A stretch of 64,000 nucleotides of DNA. It comes from Corynebacterium urogenitale (lineage in GTDB: Bacteria; Actinomycetota; Actinomycetes; Mycobacteriales; Mycobacteriaceae). Position 1 is the stretch's first letter; every line of letters begins with the position of its first letter. The stretch is taken from positions 124,001 through 188,000 of the forward strand of contig NZ_CP045032.1 of assembly GCF_009026825.1 (NCBI RefSeq). The letters are read 5' to 3'. A model generated the notes under the pieces. That model saw only the letters and a program-made list of their open reading frames with translations. It made no database searches and had not been told where the DNA came from. This document shows, one piece after another, positions 37,301-46,100 of the stretch. Both the position numbers and the translations under genes were made by a program.

Positions 37301-38913
37301 GTGTGACAACGCCGGGCGTGGGACTCATCTCCCCGCCACCGCACCACGACATCTACTCCATCGAGGACCTGGCACAGCTCATCCACGACCTGAAGAACGC
37401 CAACCCCGACGCGCGAATCCACGTCAAGCTCGTTGCCGAGCAGGGCGTGGGCACCGTCGCGGCAGGTGTGTCCAAGGCACACGCTGACGTCGTTCTTATC
37501 TCCGGCCACGATGGCGGCACGGGCGCATCCCCACTGACCTCCCTCAAGCACGCCGGTGGACCATGGGAGCTCGGCCTAGCCGAGACCCAGCAAACCCTGC
37601 TGATGAATGGCCTTCGTGACCGCATCACCGTGCAGTGTGATGGTCAGCTGAAGACTGGTCGCGACGTGGTTATCGCAGCTCTGCTCGGCGCCGAAGAATT
37701 CGGCTTCGCGACTGCGCCACTGGTCGTCTCCGGCTGCATCATGATGCGCGTGTGCCACCTGGATACCTGCCCTGTGGGCGTGGCTACCCAGAATCCGAAG
37801 CTGCGTGAAAAGTACACCGGCAAGGCCGATCACGTGGTGAACTTCTTCCAGTTCATCGCTGAAGAGGTCCGCGAGATTCTCGCTGAGCTGGGCTTCCGTT
37901 CCATCGAAGAGGCCGTTGGCCACTCCGAGGTACTGACCCAGGGCACGATGGACGTTGAGCACAAGACGGCCACCAAGCTGGACCTCAGCCCAATCTTCGC
38001 CCGTCCGGAGAGCCCGTTCATGTACCAGGACCTGCACCGCACCAAGGATCAGGACCACTCCCTGGACAAGGCGCTGGACAACAAGATCCGCGAGGATGCA
38101 GAGGACACGATTCGCCGCGCAGCTGCAGGCGAGGATGTCTCCATCGACTTGTCCTACCCAATCACGAACGTCAACCGCACCGTCGGCACCATGACCGGCT
38201 CCCTGGTCTCCCGTGTCGCAGGCCGCGACGGCCTGCCAGCTGGCACCGTAAACCTCGAGTTCACCGGCTCCGCAGGTAACTCCTTCGGCGCTTTCGTCCC
38301 AGCCGGTATGACCCTGACGCTCAATGGCGACGCCAACGACTACGTGGGCAAGGGCCTTTCCGGCGGCCGCATCGTCATCCGCCCAACGGCCGAAGACGCT
38401 GCTGAGGATCTGCACAACGACGTGGTCGCCGGCAACGTGCTCGGATTCGGTGGCGTGTCCGGAGAGATGTTCATCCGGGGTGCAGTCGGCGAACGCTTCT
38501 GCGTACGCAACTCCGGCGTCACAGCTGTGGTCGAGGGCGTGGGCAACCACGGCTGCGAGTACATGACCGGCGGTCGCGTGCTCGTCCTCGGCAAGGTCGG
38601 AATGAACTTCGCAGCAGGCATGTCCGGCGGAATCGCCTACGTCCTGAACGATGGTTCCGGTGTGGAAGACCGCATCAACAAGGAGCTCGTGGACCTGGAG
38701 AAGGTTACCGACCCTGAAGAAATCGCATGGCTCGAAGAGACCATCGCAACCCACAAGCGTGTGACCGGATCCGAAGTTGAGGTGGACCCATCCCAGCTGA
38801 TCAAGGTCATGCCACGCGACTACGCCCGCGTGCTCAATGCCATCGCGCGTGCGGAGGAAGCCGGCCTGGATAAGGACGGCATCGCCGCGGCAATCATGGA
38901 GGAAGTGAACTAA
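34324..38913 (+). CDS. gltB: Glutamate synthase, large (alpha) subunit
   Basis: 1529 residues from ATG 34324; TTG 34318 is the alternative, with AAGG four bases before it. An N-terminal Ntn glutaminase domain is led by [14 protein letters not shown] (the Cys becomes the nucleophile after propeptide removal). Then come the central domain, the FMN-binding synthase domain with [10 protein letters not shown], and [37 protein letters not shown]. The 3Fe-4S cysteines are in [15 protein letters not shown], followed by the GXGXG beta-helix at the end ([21 protein letters not shown]). With GltD it makes two glutamates from glutamine and 2-oxoglutarate using NADPH. Confidence 0.95.
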   Translation: MTNYPARQGLYDPQFEHDACGVAFVADMHGRKTRDIVEKGIQALVNLDHRGAAGAEKNTGDGAGILIQVPDRFYREEMAKQGVELPAAGEYATGIAFLPNSRMAALDAMRDIEQIIAEEGMTLLGWREVPTDNSSLGAIARDAEPIFRQLFIAGTGKYGHTLSGLELDRAAWFVRKRAERELGTKGAGEGTGSDTVYFPSLSSRTMVYKGMLTTPQLRDFYLDLQDERVESALAIVHSRFSTNTFPSWPLAHPYRMLAHNGEINTVRGNENWMRARESMIKSEILGDISRVLPICDPDGSDTGRFDEALELLHLGGRSLPHAVLMMVPQAWERNENIDPDVRAFYEYHSSIMEPWDGPAALAFTDGTIIGSVLDRNGLRPGRIWITKDGLVVMASEAGVLDIPDSEIVRRTRVEPGRMFLVDTAQGKIIDDEEIKSHLADQPYKQWVEENLIHSDELPAAETVEMNHERVVLRQRVFGFTEEEVEALIRPMAVNGTEGIGSMGTDTPIAALSNRPRMLYDFFAQRFAQVTNPPLDSIREKMVTSLFTQLGAQEDVLNPTPKAAHRIHLETPVLSNQDLEKLRAAGEHEKYAAFRSARISGLYKVAHGGRGMAESIKRIRREVSDAIASGATLIILTDRDSDERNAPIPSLLLTSAVHHHLVREKTRTRASLIIESGDAREVHHLAMLLTFGADAINPYMALMTIDELAAAGRLGDVTGEQGQKNYIHAAGYSILKIMSKMGISTVGSYRGSQLVDVTGLHQSLLDEYFTGAFSPISGIGLEEIADDVTARHRSAFLPRPEEKAHRELEIGGEYKWRREGEYHLFNPETVFKLQHATRTGQYRIFKEYTNKVNDQSRRLATLRGLFEFNSDRAPISIDEVEPVSEIVKRFSTGAMSYGSISAEAHETLAIAMNRLKGMSNSGEGGEDPARFEKEPNGDWKRSAIKQVASGRFGVTSHYLNNCTDIQIKMAQGAKPGEGGQLPPSKVYPWIAEVRVTTPGVGLISPPPHHDIYSIEDLAQLIHDLKNANPDARIHVKLVAEQGVGTVAAGVSKAHADVVLISGHDGGTGASPLTSLKHAGGPWELGLAETQQTLLMNGLRDRITVQCDGQLKTGRDVVIAALLGAEEFGFATAPLVVSGCIMMRVCHLDTCPVGVATQNPKLREKYTGKADHVVNFFQFIAEEVREILAELGFRSIEEAVGHSEVLTQGTMDVEHKTATKLDLSPIFARPESPFMYQDLHRTKDQDHSLDKALDNKIREDAEDTIRRAAAGEDVSIDLSYPITNVNRTVGTMTGSLVSRVAGRDGLPAGTVNLEFTGSAGNSFGAFVPAGMTLTLNGDANDYVGKGLSGGRIVIRPTAEDAAEDLHNDVVAGNVLGFGGVSGEMFIRGAVGERFCVRNSGVTAVVEGVGNHGCEYMTGGRVLVLGKVGMNFAAGMSGGIAYVLNDGSGVEDRINKELVDLEKVTDPEEIAWLEETIATHKRVTGSEVEVDPSQLIKVMPRDYARVLNAIARAEEAGLDKDGIAAAIMEEVN

Positions 38914-40457
38914 TGGCTGATCCACACGGTTTCCAAAAGTACGGTCGCGCCGAAGCGGAGCACCGTCCAGTACCCCTGCGTCTGCTGGACTACAAGGAGG
39001 CTTACGAAGAGTTCTCCGACGACAAGGTTCAGATCCAGGCAACCCGCTGCATGGATTGTGGCATCCCGTTCTGTCACGATGGCTGCCCGCTGGGCAACAT
39101 CATCCCGGAGTGGAATGACCTCGTTCGCCAGGGACGGTGGAAGGAGGCGTATGACCGCCTCCATGCCACTAACAACTTCCCTGAGTTCACCGGCCGCCTC
39201 TGCCCAGCTCCTTGTGAGGGCGCCTGCGTGTTGGGTATCGGCAATGATCCAGTGAACATCAAGACCGTCGAGCTCACTATCGTCGAGCACGCGTACAAGG
39301 AGGGCTGGATCACGCCGATCAAGCCGACCTTTAAGACGGGCCAGTCCGTTGCCGTGGTTGGTTCCGGTCCTGCCGGACTGGCTGCCGCACAGCAGCTCAC
39401 CCGCGCTGGACACGATGTCACCGTTTTCGAGCGTGCCGACCGCATCGGTGGACTGATGCGCTACGGTGTGCCGGAGTACAAGATGGAGAAGAAGTGGATC
39501 GACCGCCGTCTGGAGCAGATGGAGGCTGAGGGCACCAAGTTTGTGGTGAACACTTCTCCGACCGGTGAGGATCTCAAGGATTTCGATGCGATCCTCCTGG
39601 CCATCGGCGCCACCGTGGGCCGTGACCTGCCAGTTCCTGGCCGCGAGCTCGAGGGCGTCTACCAGGCAATGGAGTACCTGCCACCAGCCAACCGCGTGGG
39701 CTACGGCGATATCGAGGTCTCCGACATCGATGCCAAGGACAAGCGCGTTGTCATCATCGGCGGCGGCGACACCGGTACCGACTGCTTCGGTACCGCCCTG
39801 CGCCAGGGTGCTAAGTCCGTGCACCAGTTCGACATCGGACCGAAGCCTCCGAAGACCCGTGCAGCGTCCACCCCATGGCCGACCTACCCACTGCAGATGC
39901 GCCTCGCGACCGCCCACGAAGAGGGCGAGTACGTGGTGACCGGTGAAGAGTCCGCCGATCTCGTGGAGAAGTTGGGCCTGCAGCACCGTCAGAAGGGCGA
40001 TGTGCTGGGCAACCGCGCATGGCAGATGAACACCGTGGAGCTGTTCGGCGAAAACGGTAAGGTCACCGGCCTCAAGGGTGCGAAGTGCCAGTTCGGCGAG
40101 AACGGCCTGGAGAACATCGAGGGCACCGACTTCGAGATGGAAGCCGACCTGGTCCTGCTGGCCATGGGCTTCGTTTCCGTGGAGAAGTCCGCAGCTGTCA
40201 CCGACCTGGACTTGGAAATTGATCCACGCGGCCGCCTAGTCCGCGACGAGAACTTCCGCGCCACCGCGAAGGCTCCAGAGTTCGCCCGCAAGAAGGTCTT
40301 CGTAGCCGGCGATGCTGGCCGCGGTCAGTCCCTGATCGTGTGGGGCATCTCCGAGGGTCGCGCTGCGGCCGCCGAGGTAGACCGCGCGCTGATGGGCGAG
40401 TCCGCACTGCCACGTCCGATCAACTCAACGGACGTCGCGCTGGGCCGCAAGTTCTAG
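38913..40457 (+). CDS. gltD: Glutamate synthase, small (beta) subunit
   Basis: 514 residues. The N-terminal cysteine region CMDCGIPFCHDGCPLGN...CPAPCEGACVLG binds two 4Fe-4S clusters. FAD loop VAVVGSGPAGLAAAQQLTRAGHDV, NADPH loop VVIIGGGDTGTDCFGTA, and AGDAGRGQSLIVWGISEGR at the end. It passes NADPH electrons to GltB. Its ATG overlaps the gltB stop as TAATG. The last codon and the stop are already inside a 32 bp tandem repeat. Confidence 0.95.
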   Translation: MADPHGFQKYGRAEAEHRPVPLRLLDYKEAYEEFSDDKVQIQATRCMDCGIPFCHDGCPLGNIIPEWNDLVRQGRWKEAYDRLHATNNFPEFTGRLCPAPCEGACVLGIGNDPVNIKTVELTIVEHAYKEGWITPIKPTFKTGQSVAVVGSGPAGLAAAQQLTRAGHDVTVFERADRIGGLMRYGVPEYKMEKKWIDRRLEQMEAEGTKFVVNTSPTGEDLKDFDAILLAIGATVGRDLPVPGRELEGVYQAMEYLPPANRVGYGDIEVSDIDAKDKRVVIIGGGDTGTDCFGTALRQGAKSVHQFDIGPKPPKTRAASTPWPTYPLQMRLATAHEEGEYVVTGEESADLVEKLGLQHRQKGDVLGNRAWQMNTVELFGENGKVTGLKGAKCQFGENGLENIEGTDFEMEADLVLLAMGFVSVEKSAAVTDLDLEIDPRGRLVRDENFRATAKAPEFARKKVFVAGDAGRGQSLIVWGISEGRAAAAEVDRALMGESALPRPINSTDVALGRKF

Positions 40458-40548
40458 GGTTTCCTCTCGCCCAGGGTCGTGAACTCTAGAGTTTAATCTC
40501 GCCCAGGGTGGTGAGCTCTAGGGTTTAATTTCGCCCAGGGTGGTGAGC
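40453..40548 (+). repeat. 32 bp tandem repeat x 3 across the gltD stop codon
   Basis: Units 40453-40484, 40485-40516 and 40517-40548, each starting TCTAG.GTTT and holding CTCGCCCAGGGTGGTGA with a few changes. The gltD stop TAG (40455-40457) is part of unit 1. No spacers between units, so not a CRISPR. Confidence 0.92.
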
Positions 40549-40567
40549 TTTGGGCTGCGAGAGCTTT

Positions 40568-40601
40568 CCGCCGGGGTCGCATGTGCGGCCCCGGCGGTTT
40601 T
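40568..40601 (+). terminator. Terminator of gltBD
   Basis: CCGCCGGGG (40568-40576) pairs perfectly with CCCCGGCGG (40589-40597), followed by TTTT. The first copy of the 88 bp repeat begins in the stem's last bases. Confidence 0.85.
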
Positions 40602-40816
40602 CCTGTCTGTCAGCTATCGCCAGGTTTTTGGTGTTTAATCGTCTGTTTGCCGACGAAAACCTGGCTTTTTCTGACATGAGCGGCCGAGGGTTGTTTGCCA
40701 CACTGGTGGCTGCTCGAAACCGGCGAGTGGTTTTCCTGTCTGTCAGCTATCGCCAGGTTTTTGGTGTTTAATCGCCTGTTTACCGACGAAAACCTGGCTT
40801 TTCCTGACATGAGCGG
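40596..40816. repeat. 88 bp direct repeat x 2 with internal inverted repeat
   Basis: Copies at 40596-40683 and 40729-40816 differ at about four positions. Each holds GCCAGGTTTT and, 27 bases on, its reverse complement AAAACCTGGC (40619-40628 and 40656-40665 in copy 1), so each can fold into a hairpin. The copies look like a small mobile or dispersed palindromic element. The gap 40458-40970 has no supportable gene. Confidence 0.88.
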
Positions 40817-40970
40817 GTCGAGGAGAGTCATGAGCGGGCTTGGGAGAGTGAGGTTGAGAGTGGGAAGCGCGACTACCAGTCACGGGAAGCAGGACTAGTG
40901 GGTCAGCACTGCTGGAAACTGGCTGGAGAAGCCACCACATTCATGAGCATCCGCTAGTAAGCTATCGGTC

Positions 40971-41717
40971 ATGGCTATCGGAGCATACCTAGGCTTACTT
41001 GGCGCGTGGATCGCAGCCATTGCCTCTCCAGGGCCGGACACAGTGCAACTGATCCGCCTGGGATCTCGCTCCCGTCGAACCGCTATTGTCGCTGCACTAG
41101 GTATCTGTAGCGGCAATATCCTTTGGCCCGTTGTCACTATGGCTGGTCTCGCTGCCCTCATCGCTGCTTTTCCCTGGATCCTCGCCATCCTCTACATCGG
41201 CGGCGGCCTTTTCCTCCTGAAAATGGGCATCGGCTCCTTTCGTGGTGGTCTTGCCGATTACCGCTCACGATCTACTGTTCCCGCTCGCATTGTTACTGAT
41301 GGCGATACATCTGGCTTTGTTACTGATGGCGATACATCTGGTTTTCAGGGCACTGCCACACCACCTCAGGACACGGCCACGTCTCGCCACCAGATGAGCG
41401 ACTTCCAAGCGTGGAAGCTGGGGCTCGCCACAAACCTCTCGAACCCGAAGGCGCTACTTTTCTTCGGAGCAGTCTTCGCCCAGTTCCTGCCGGTGGACAT
41501 CAGTTTGGCAGAACGACTAGCGGTACTTCTGATGATGACCGTCGTGGGGCTGATGTGGTTCTGTGGCTTCGCATGGGCTGTGAGTCTGCCACTGTGGGCG
41601 GAAAAACTGCAGCGGGCAAACCCGATCATTGAGATGGCTGCGGGCGTGATCTTTGTGTTACTGGCCAGCTTCCTGCTTTACGAAGGTATTCTCACGGTGT
41701 CTGATTATTTGCGGTAG
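40971..41717 (+). CDS. LysE/RhtB family amino-acid exporter
   Basis: 248 residues, about six membrane helices. LysE-family start GAYLGLLGAWIAAIASPGPDTVQLIRLGSRSRRTAIVAALGICSGN (with the SPGPD motif) and LGLATNLSNPKALLFFGAVFAQFLP. It should export an amino acid or related small molecule. The cytoplasmic loop between helices 3 and 4 is enlarged by ~40 residues and contains a perfect protein duplication, VTDGDTSGF twice, from a 27 bp tandem repeat at 41291-41344. The stop codon lies in another repeat. Confidence 0.88.
   Translation: MAIGAYLGLLGAWIAAIASPGPDTVQLIRLGSRSRRTAIVAALGICSGNILWPVVTMAGLAALIAAFPWILAILYIGGGLFLLKMGIGSFRGGLADYRSRSTVPARIVTDGDTSGFVTDGDTSGFQGTATPPQDTATSRHQMSDFQAWKLGLATNLSNPKALLFFGAVFAQFLPVDISLAERLAVLLMMTVVGLMWFCGFAWAVSLPLWAEKLQRANPIIEMAAGVIFVLLASFLLYEGILTVSDYLR
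41291..41344 (+). repeat. 27 bp in-frame tandem duplication inside the LysE-type gene
   Basis: TGTTACTGATGGCGATACAT begins both units (41291-41317 and 41318-41344), which differ by one base near the end. It duplicates nine residues in the loop after the third helix and keeps the frame. Confidence 0.9.
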
Positions 41718-41845
41718 GCCAACACGGCGTACCTGCGGAAGCTGATTACCTGCGGTAGGCCAACACGGAATACTCGTGGTTCCGAAAACGTACATGCCAG
41801 CACCAGGTGCCTGTGGTTCGGAAAAACTGCGGTAGCCCAACGCAG
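41710..41845 (+). repeat. Three short repeats after the LysE-type gene
   Basis: TGCGGTAGGCCAACACGG at 41710-41727 and 41751-41768, and the variant TGCGGTAGCCCAACGCAG at 41828-41845. The first copy contains the LysE-type gene's stop codon (41715-41717). GTGGTTC(C/G)GAAAA also occurs twice between them. Confidence 0.85.
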
Positions 41846-41882
41846 AACACTTGCTAAAAGGTCAGCACGATAGACTGTCCAC

Positions 41883-42212
41883 ATGCAGATTCACGATGTC
41901 ACAATCCGTGACGAGGAAATCCGCCTAGGGCAGTTCGTTAAGCTCGCGAACCTCGTGGAAACCGGCGGGCTGGCCAAGGAGCTCATCGCATCTGGAGCCG
42001 TTTTGGTCAACGGCGAGCCAGATACACGCCGTGGCAAAGTCTTGCGTGTGGGCGACGAGGTAGCCGTTCGTGACCTCGACACGCAGGAAATCCTTGCGGC
42101 TGCACGTGTGGCGAGCGACCAACAACCAGACGAGGACGACGAGCTGGGTGAGTACTTCGATGAAGCCACCGCCGATGACGATTTTGACCCTGAAAAGTGG
42201 AGGAACATGTAA
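41883..42212 (+). CDS. S4-domain RNA-binding protein (YbcJ-like)
   Basis: 109 residues. The S4 fold covers ~12-70: EIRLGQFVKLANLVETGGLAKELIASGAVLVNGEPDTRRGKVLRVGDEVAV, the classic L.QFLK...A..GG.AK..I..G.V.VNGE..TRRG..L..GD pattern. The acidic tail (DEDDELGEYFDEATADDDFD) is unlike rRNA-binding relatives. Presumed RNA binding; target unknown. Stop overlaps the next start as TAATG. Confidence 0.88.
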   Translation: MQIHDVTIRDEEIRLGQFVKLANLVETGGLAKELIASGAVLVNGEPDTRRGKVLRVGDEVAVRDLDTQEILAAARVASDQQPDEDDELGEYFDEATADDDFDPEKWRNM

Positions 42213-43060
42213 TGCCCGCTCTCGTCGCTGAACCGGGAATGCCCATCTGGCTAGATCTGGCAACCACAGACATTAAGACAGCTCAGGAATTTTATGGTCC
42301 GCTGTTCGACTGGGAGTTCGAAGCTCCCCAGGATTCCCCCGAGGGCGAAGATTCCGCAGGAAGTTACATCATTGCAAAGCGTTCTGGCATGCCAGTCGCG
42401 GGCTTCGGGCAGATTCCATCGAAGGGCAACACCTCTGTGTGGGGGCTGATGCTCTATGCCCCAGATCTGGCGACCGTGCACAAAAACGCTGTGGACGCCG
42501 GTGCCACGTCAGCCTTGGATCCCCGAGATCTCGGTGCGCGCGGTACGATGTCCGTGCTCGTCGACCCGGCAGGCGCCACGATCGGTCTGAAATCACCTGC
42601 CGACGAACAGGCATTCTTCGCCGCAGGTGAGCCGGGCACTCCAGTGTGGCACGAGCTCATGATCGGCAAGAACTTCGCGGAAACCACGAAGTTCTACCAC
42701 GAACTATGCGGCTGGGACATCAAGGAAGCATCCAACACTGAGGATTTCCACTACGCCACCGCCGAGTGGGAGGGCAACCCTCTAGCCGGCCTGTGGGATA
42801 CCGCGAAACTGCCGGAATCGCCAAGCATGTGGACGCTCTACATGGGTGTGCGCAATGTTGATCAGGCACTGGAACTGGTCGAAGCACATGGCGGTACCGT
42901 CGTTCGCCCAGCCTTCGATAGCGAGTTCGGCCGCATGGCCACCATCCAGGATCCCACCGGTGCAGTGCTCAACATCACTGAGGTAGAGGAATACACCCCG
43001 GAGATGGACGAGGTGCACGAGCCGGACCTCTTCGCCCCAGACGACTACCAGCCATACTGA
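42212..43060 (+). CDS. VOC family protein with two glyoxalase-like domains
   Basis: 282 residues from ATG 42212, with GGAGG eight bases upstream. Two repeats of the vicinal-oxygen-chelate fold: GMPIWLDLATTDIKTAQEFYGPLFDWEFE (1-~125) and GTPVWHELMIGKNFAETTKFYHELCGWDIKE (~140-270). The pattern resembles the 'hydroxylase' VOC group of actinobacteria (27 kDa antigen Cfp30B-like). No clear set of four metal ligands, so the reaction is unknown. Translationally coupled to the S4 gene. Confidence 0.87.
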   Translation: MPALVAEPGMPIWLDLATTDIKTAQEFYGPLFDWEFEAPQDSPEGEDSAGSYIIAKRSGMPVAGFGQIPSKGNTSVWGLMLYAPDLATVHKNAVDAGATSALDPRDLGARGTMSVLVDPAGATIGLKSPADEQAFFAAGEPGTPVWHELMIGKNFAETTKFYHELCGWDIKEASNTEDFHYATAEWEGNPLAGLWDTAKLPESPSMWTLYMGVRNVDQALELVEAHGGTVVRPAFDSEFGRMATIQDPTGAVLNITEVEEYTPEMDEVHEPDLFAPDDYQPY

Positions 43061-43087
43061 TCGGGAACCTGAACGCAACAGCGCAGA

Positions 43088-43171
43088 CCCCGGCCGTGCC
43101 GCACTGGGGGAGAGCTGTGTGGGGTGGCGTGAACTGGGGTGACTGCTCCCCCGGCCGTGCCGCACTGGGGG
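43088..43171. repeat. 23 bp repeat x 2 in a convergent gap
   Basis: CCCCGGCCGTGCCGCACTGG followed by GGG at 43088-43110 and again 43149-43171, 61 bases apart. Each copy has CCCC...GGGG ends that can pair. It sits between the VOC gene and the stop of the M13 peptidase gene, both facing it. Confidence 0.85.
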
Positions 43172-43186
43172 GGAGCCCCTGATCCA

Positions 43187-45259
43187 CTACCAGATCGTCA
43201 CGCGGTCCTGCTCGTCCAGCCACATTGCGTCCTCCGGGGTGATGTCGAAGGCCTCGTAGAACTCTGCGATATTGGAGCTCACCACGTTGCAGCGGAATTC
43301 GGCGGGGGAGTGCGGGTCAATGGATACGTACTGAATCGCCATCTGTGGACGGATCGCCGTCTGCCAGATGCGAGCCCAGCGCAGGAAGACACGCTGCAGG
43401 GCGGTGTATTCGGTAGAATCCGGATTCCCTTCGGCATCCTCCAGCCCTTCTACCGGCAGCTTTGGCGCGGTATCGAAGTCCTGGCCTTGATCCGCCAAGT
43501 AGCGGCGCAACGCCACCACCGCGATGCCTAGGCCACCCAGGTCGCCGATATTCTCGCCGAGGGTGAAGGAGCCATTGACCTTGTGCTCCTCCACACCGCG
43601 CTGCTTCAGTCCAGTTGGTACGAGGTCCTGGTACTGCGCTACGAGCTTGTCCGTCAGCTGAGTAAACGCCGCACGGTCTTCATCGGTCCACCAGCTGTTG
43701 AGGTTGCCATCACCGTCGTACTTGGAGCCCTGGTCGTCGAAGCCGTGACCGATCTCGTGTCCGATCACCGCGCCGATCGCGCCGAAGTTGCCCGCCATAT
43801 CCGCCTCCGGATCGAAGAACGGCGGGCGCAGGATCGCTGCCGGGAACGTGATGTCATTGGTTACGGGGTTGTAGAAGGCATTGACAGTCTGCGGGCTGCA
43901 GAACCACGTCTCTGGGTCGGAGGGTTTACCCAGCTTGGTCACCTGGTAGTCGTGGTTGAACTCACTGGCGGCCCGCACGTTAGCTACCAAGTCAGCGCCA
44001 CTTGCGCCAAATTCCAGTCCCTCAAAGCTGCGCCACTTATCCGGGTAGCCGATCTTCGCGTTGAATTTCCCGAGTTTCACCAGCGCCTTTTCGCGCGTGG
44101 CGGGAGTCATCCACTCGAGCTTCTCGATGCGCTCACGGTAAGCCTCAATGAGGTAGTCCACGAGCTTCAGCATGGTGTCCTTGTAGCTTGGCGGGAAGTG
44201 CTCTGCCACAAACTTCTTGCCCACTTCCTCGCCGATCTGCCCCTCGACGAGGCCCACGCCGCGCTTCCATCGTGCACGCTGCTCCGTGGAACCGGAGAGT
44301 GTGCGCCCGTAGAAGTCGAAGTTGCGCTCGTTGATGCGTTTCGGCAGCAGACCAGCGCGGGAGGTGATGACGTTCCAGTATGCCCACAGCTTCCATGTGT
44401 CGAGATCCTCAGCATTGTCGCCGCTGGCCATGGCCGCGACGTGCTCAAGGTAGCTCGGCTGGCATACCACGATGGTCTTTCCGCCCTCCGATTCAGTGTC
44501 GATGTGCGTGGCCTCCAACCACTGCCTGAACGGGAAGCCTTCCGGTAGGTCTCCCACAGCGGTGGGGTTGTAGGTCTTATCAGCATCGCGGCTGCTCACA
44601 ACGTCCCAGTGGCCCTCGGCAAGGCGTGTTTCAAAAGCGACGATCGCCTCCGCGGCCTCCGCCGTGCTAGCTTCCGCGTATCGTCCTGGGCGTACTTGTT
44701 CGCCCACGAGCTCCAGCATCTCTTCCACGAATTGTCGATATGCGGCGCGAGTTTCCGCATGCTGCTCCTCGCGGTAGTAGGCCTCATCTGGCAACCCCAA
44801 GCCGGTTTGTACCAGGTAGGCGCGTTCCACGTCGCCTCCGGAATCCTTTTCCACCCAATAACCCACAGCGCCACCGACACCAGTGACGTCCAGCTGGCCC
44901 AGTGCTGTAGCGAATTCTTCGAAATTCTCCGCTTGCCGCACAGGGGTCAGGTCGGCGTCGAGCACAGAAAGGCCGGCTTTCTCAATGCCGGACTCATCCA
45001 TAAACGCCGAGTACAGCGCACCGATGCGTCCCTCGGGTTCCTCTTGAGCGGCGGTCTCGATAATCGCGCGGACGTCCTTTTCCGCGCGGTCGCGCAGCTG
45101 GTGGAACGTTCCATCCACGGCGCGGTCGGCGGGGATTTCGTGACTACTAAGCCAGCGCCCGTTGACGTGGCGGTATAAGTCCTGTGCCACGCTGACCTGG
45201 TCGGATGGGGCCTCGGAAATGTTATCGGGGATGTTCGTTTCGGTGTGATTATCAGTCAT
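43187..45259 (-). CDS. M13 family zinc metallopeptidase (PepO/neprilysin-like)
   Basis: 690 residues from ATG 45259. N-terminal M13 domain (QDLYRHVNGRWLSSHEIPADR), NAFYNPVTNDITFPAAIL substrate-binding stretch, zinc site HEIGHGFDDQGSKYD (HExGH), GENIGDLGGL (third ligand Glu and the Asp), and a C-terminal VTIW. No signal peptide or membrane anchor, so the enzyme is probably cytoplasmic and degrades peptides. Full family length. Confidence 0.93.
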   Translation of the reverse strand: MTDNHTETNIPDNISEAPSDQVSVAQDLYRHVNGRWLSSHEIPADRAVDGTFHQLRDRAEKDVRAIIETAAQEEPEGRIGALYSAFMDESGIEKAGLSVLDADLTPVRQAENFEEFATALGQLDVTGVGGAVGYWVEKDSGGDVERAYLVQTGLGLPDEAYYREEQHAETRAAYRQFVEEMLELVGEQVRPGRYAEASTAEAAEAIVAFETRLAEGHWDVVSSRDADKTYNPTAVGDLPEGFPFRQWLEATHIDTESEGGKTIVVCQPSYLEHVAAMASGDNAEDLDTWKLWAYWNVITSRAGLLPKRINERNFDFYGRTLSGSTEQRARWKRGVGLVEGQIGEEVGKKFVAEHFPPSYKDTMLKLVDYLIEAYRERIEKLEWMTPATREKALVKLGKFNAKIGYPDKWRSFEGLEFGASGADLVANVRAASEFNHDYQVTKLGKPSDPETWFCSPQTVNAFYNPVTNDITFPAAILRPPFFDPEADMAGNFGAIGAVIGHEIGHGFDDQGSKYDGDGNLNSWWTDEDRAAFTQLTDKLVAQYQDLVPTGLKQRGVEEHKVNGSFTLGENIGDLGGLGIAVVALRRYLADQGQDFDTAPKLPVEGLEDAEGNPDSTEYTALQRVFLRWARIWQTAIRPQMAIQYVSIDPHSPAEFRCNVVSSNIAEFYEAFDITPEDAMWLDEQDRVTIW

Positions 45260-45320
45260 GCACACCACCATAGACGGCGGTTCGGACAGCTGTCGCACCC
45301 GCGTATTACCCTGAGGGACG

Positions 45321-46100
45321 ATGAATACTCACCACCCCAACTCAATGCCGCCAGCCGTTCGCGCGCCACATGCGGATCCGTTCGGCCAATTTCGAGGCGC
45401 CCCGTTGGACCGTCGGCGTCGTGCTAAGTACAGCGCCGTGTTATTTGGCCTGTTTCTTCTGTTCGCGGCCATTCCTTTTATGCTCGACGCCAAGCTGCCC
45501 GACAGGGCAGGGGGTGCTGAAGATGCAGACGAGGCGATGGCAACGAACCTCTCCACCACCTACACCGAGTGGAAACTTCGTTTCGGCGCGCTTGACGACC
45601 AGTGCCAAGTAGACCGTGGGGTCGCGGACACGATGACCGTTAATTACGACTGCGGGCAATGGAAAGCTCAAATCATGGGAATGGCCGAAGTTGAGTCTGG
45701 CAACGATGCCATTGCCACTGCCCTGAGCCGCAGCGTGCGGGTGATAAATGCCTCCGCTACCGGTGATATGGGTGCGCATAAGATCACTGATGAAGCGCTG
45801 AAGATTAATCCAGAAGTGCTGCAGCGTTCGGGGGCGAAGGATGTGTGGATGAGTGACCCTTACTCGTCTGAGCAGACTGCCGGTGATGGTGCTGGAGGGC
45901 ATGACGCCTCTGAGCTGAGCCACTACACTGTTGGCTTCTATAAACCCATGGTTGAGGATGACTCTCAAGGCTTGCTTGTGACCGTGCAGGTAAGTGGTGA
46001 GCAGTTGGACGAGGCTCATGCGAGAGCCGAGCAGCTTGTTGAGACGGCACGGCTTGCGCCGAGCTCCGAAGTAAATTCCGCCGGAGGGAGTGACGTATGA
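45321..46100 (+). CDS. Membrane-anchored extracytoplasmic protein, unknown
   Basis: 259 residues. A basic N-terminus (DRRRRAKY) and one membrane segment (SAVLFGLFLLFAAIPFML) precede an outer domain with two Cys (DDQCQVDR, NYDCGQW). Divergent from the M13 gene by ~60 bases. Its last codons overlap the PrsW gene as ATGA, so the two are made together; it may be a substrate or partner of PrsW (inference). Confidence 0.75.
   Translation: MNTHHPNSMPPAVRAPHADPFGQFRGAPLDRRRRAKYSAVLFGLFLLFAAIPFMLDAKLPDRAGGAEDADEAMATNLSTTYTEWKLRFGALDDQCQVDRGVADTMTVNYDCGQWKAQIMGMAEVESGNDAIATALSRSVRVINASATGDMGAHKITDEALKINPEVLQRSGAKDVWMSDPYSSEQTAGDGAGGHDASELSHYTVGFYKPMVEDDSQGLLVTVQVSGEQLDEAHARAEQLVETARLAPSSEVNSAGGSDV

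Noticed and set aside
37576..39042. Open frame of 488 codons opposite gltB/gltD
   Set aside because: Mirror frame of strongly conserved gltBD; no recognisable domain.
40453..40816. Possible CRISPR array
   Set aside because: Repeats are directly tandem or only two copies, with no unique spacers of even length and no cas genes nearby.
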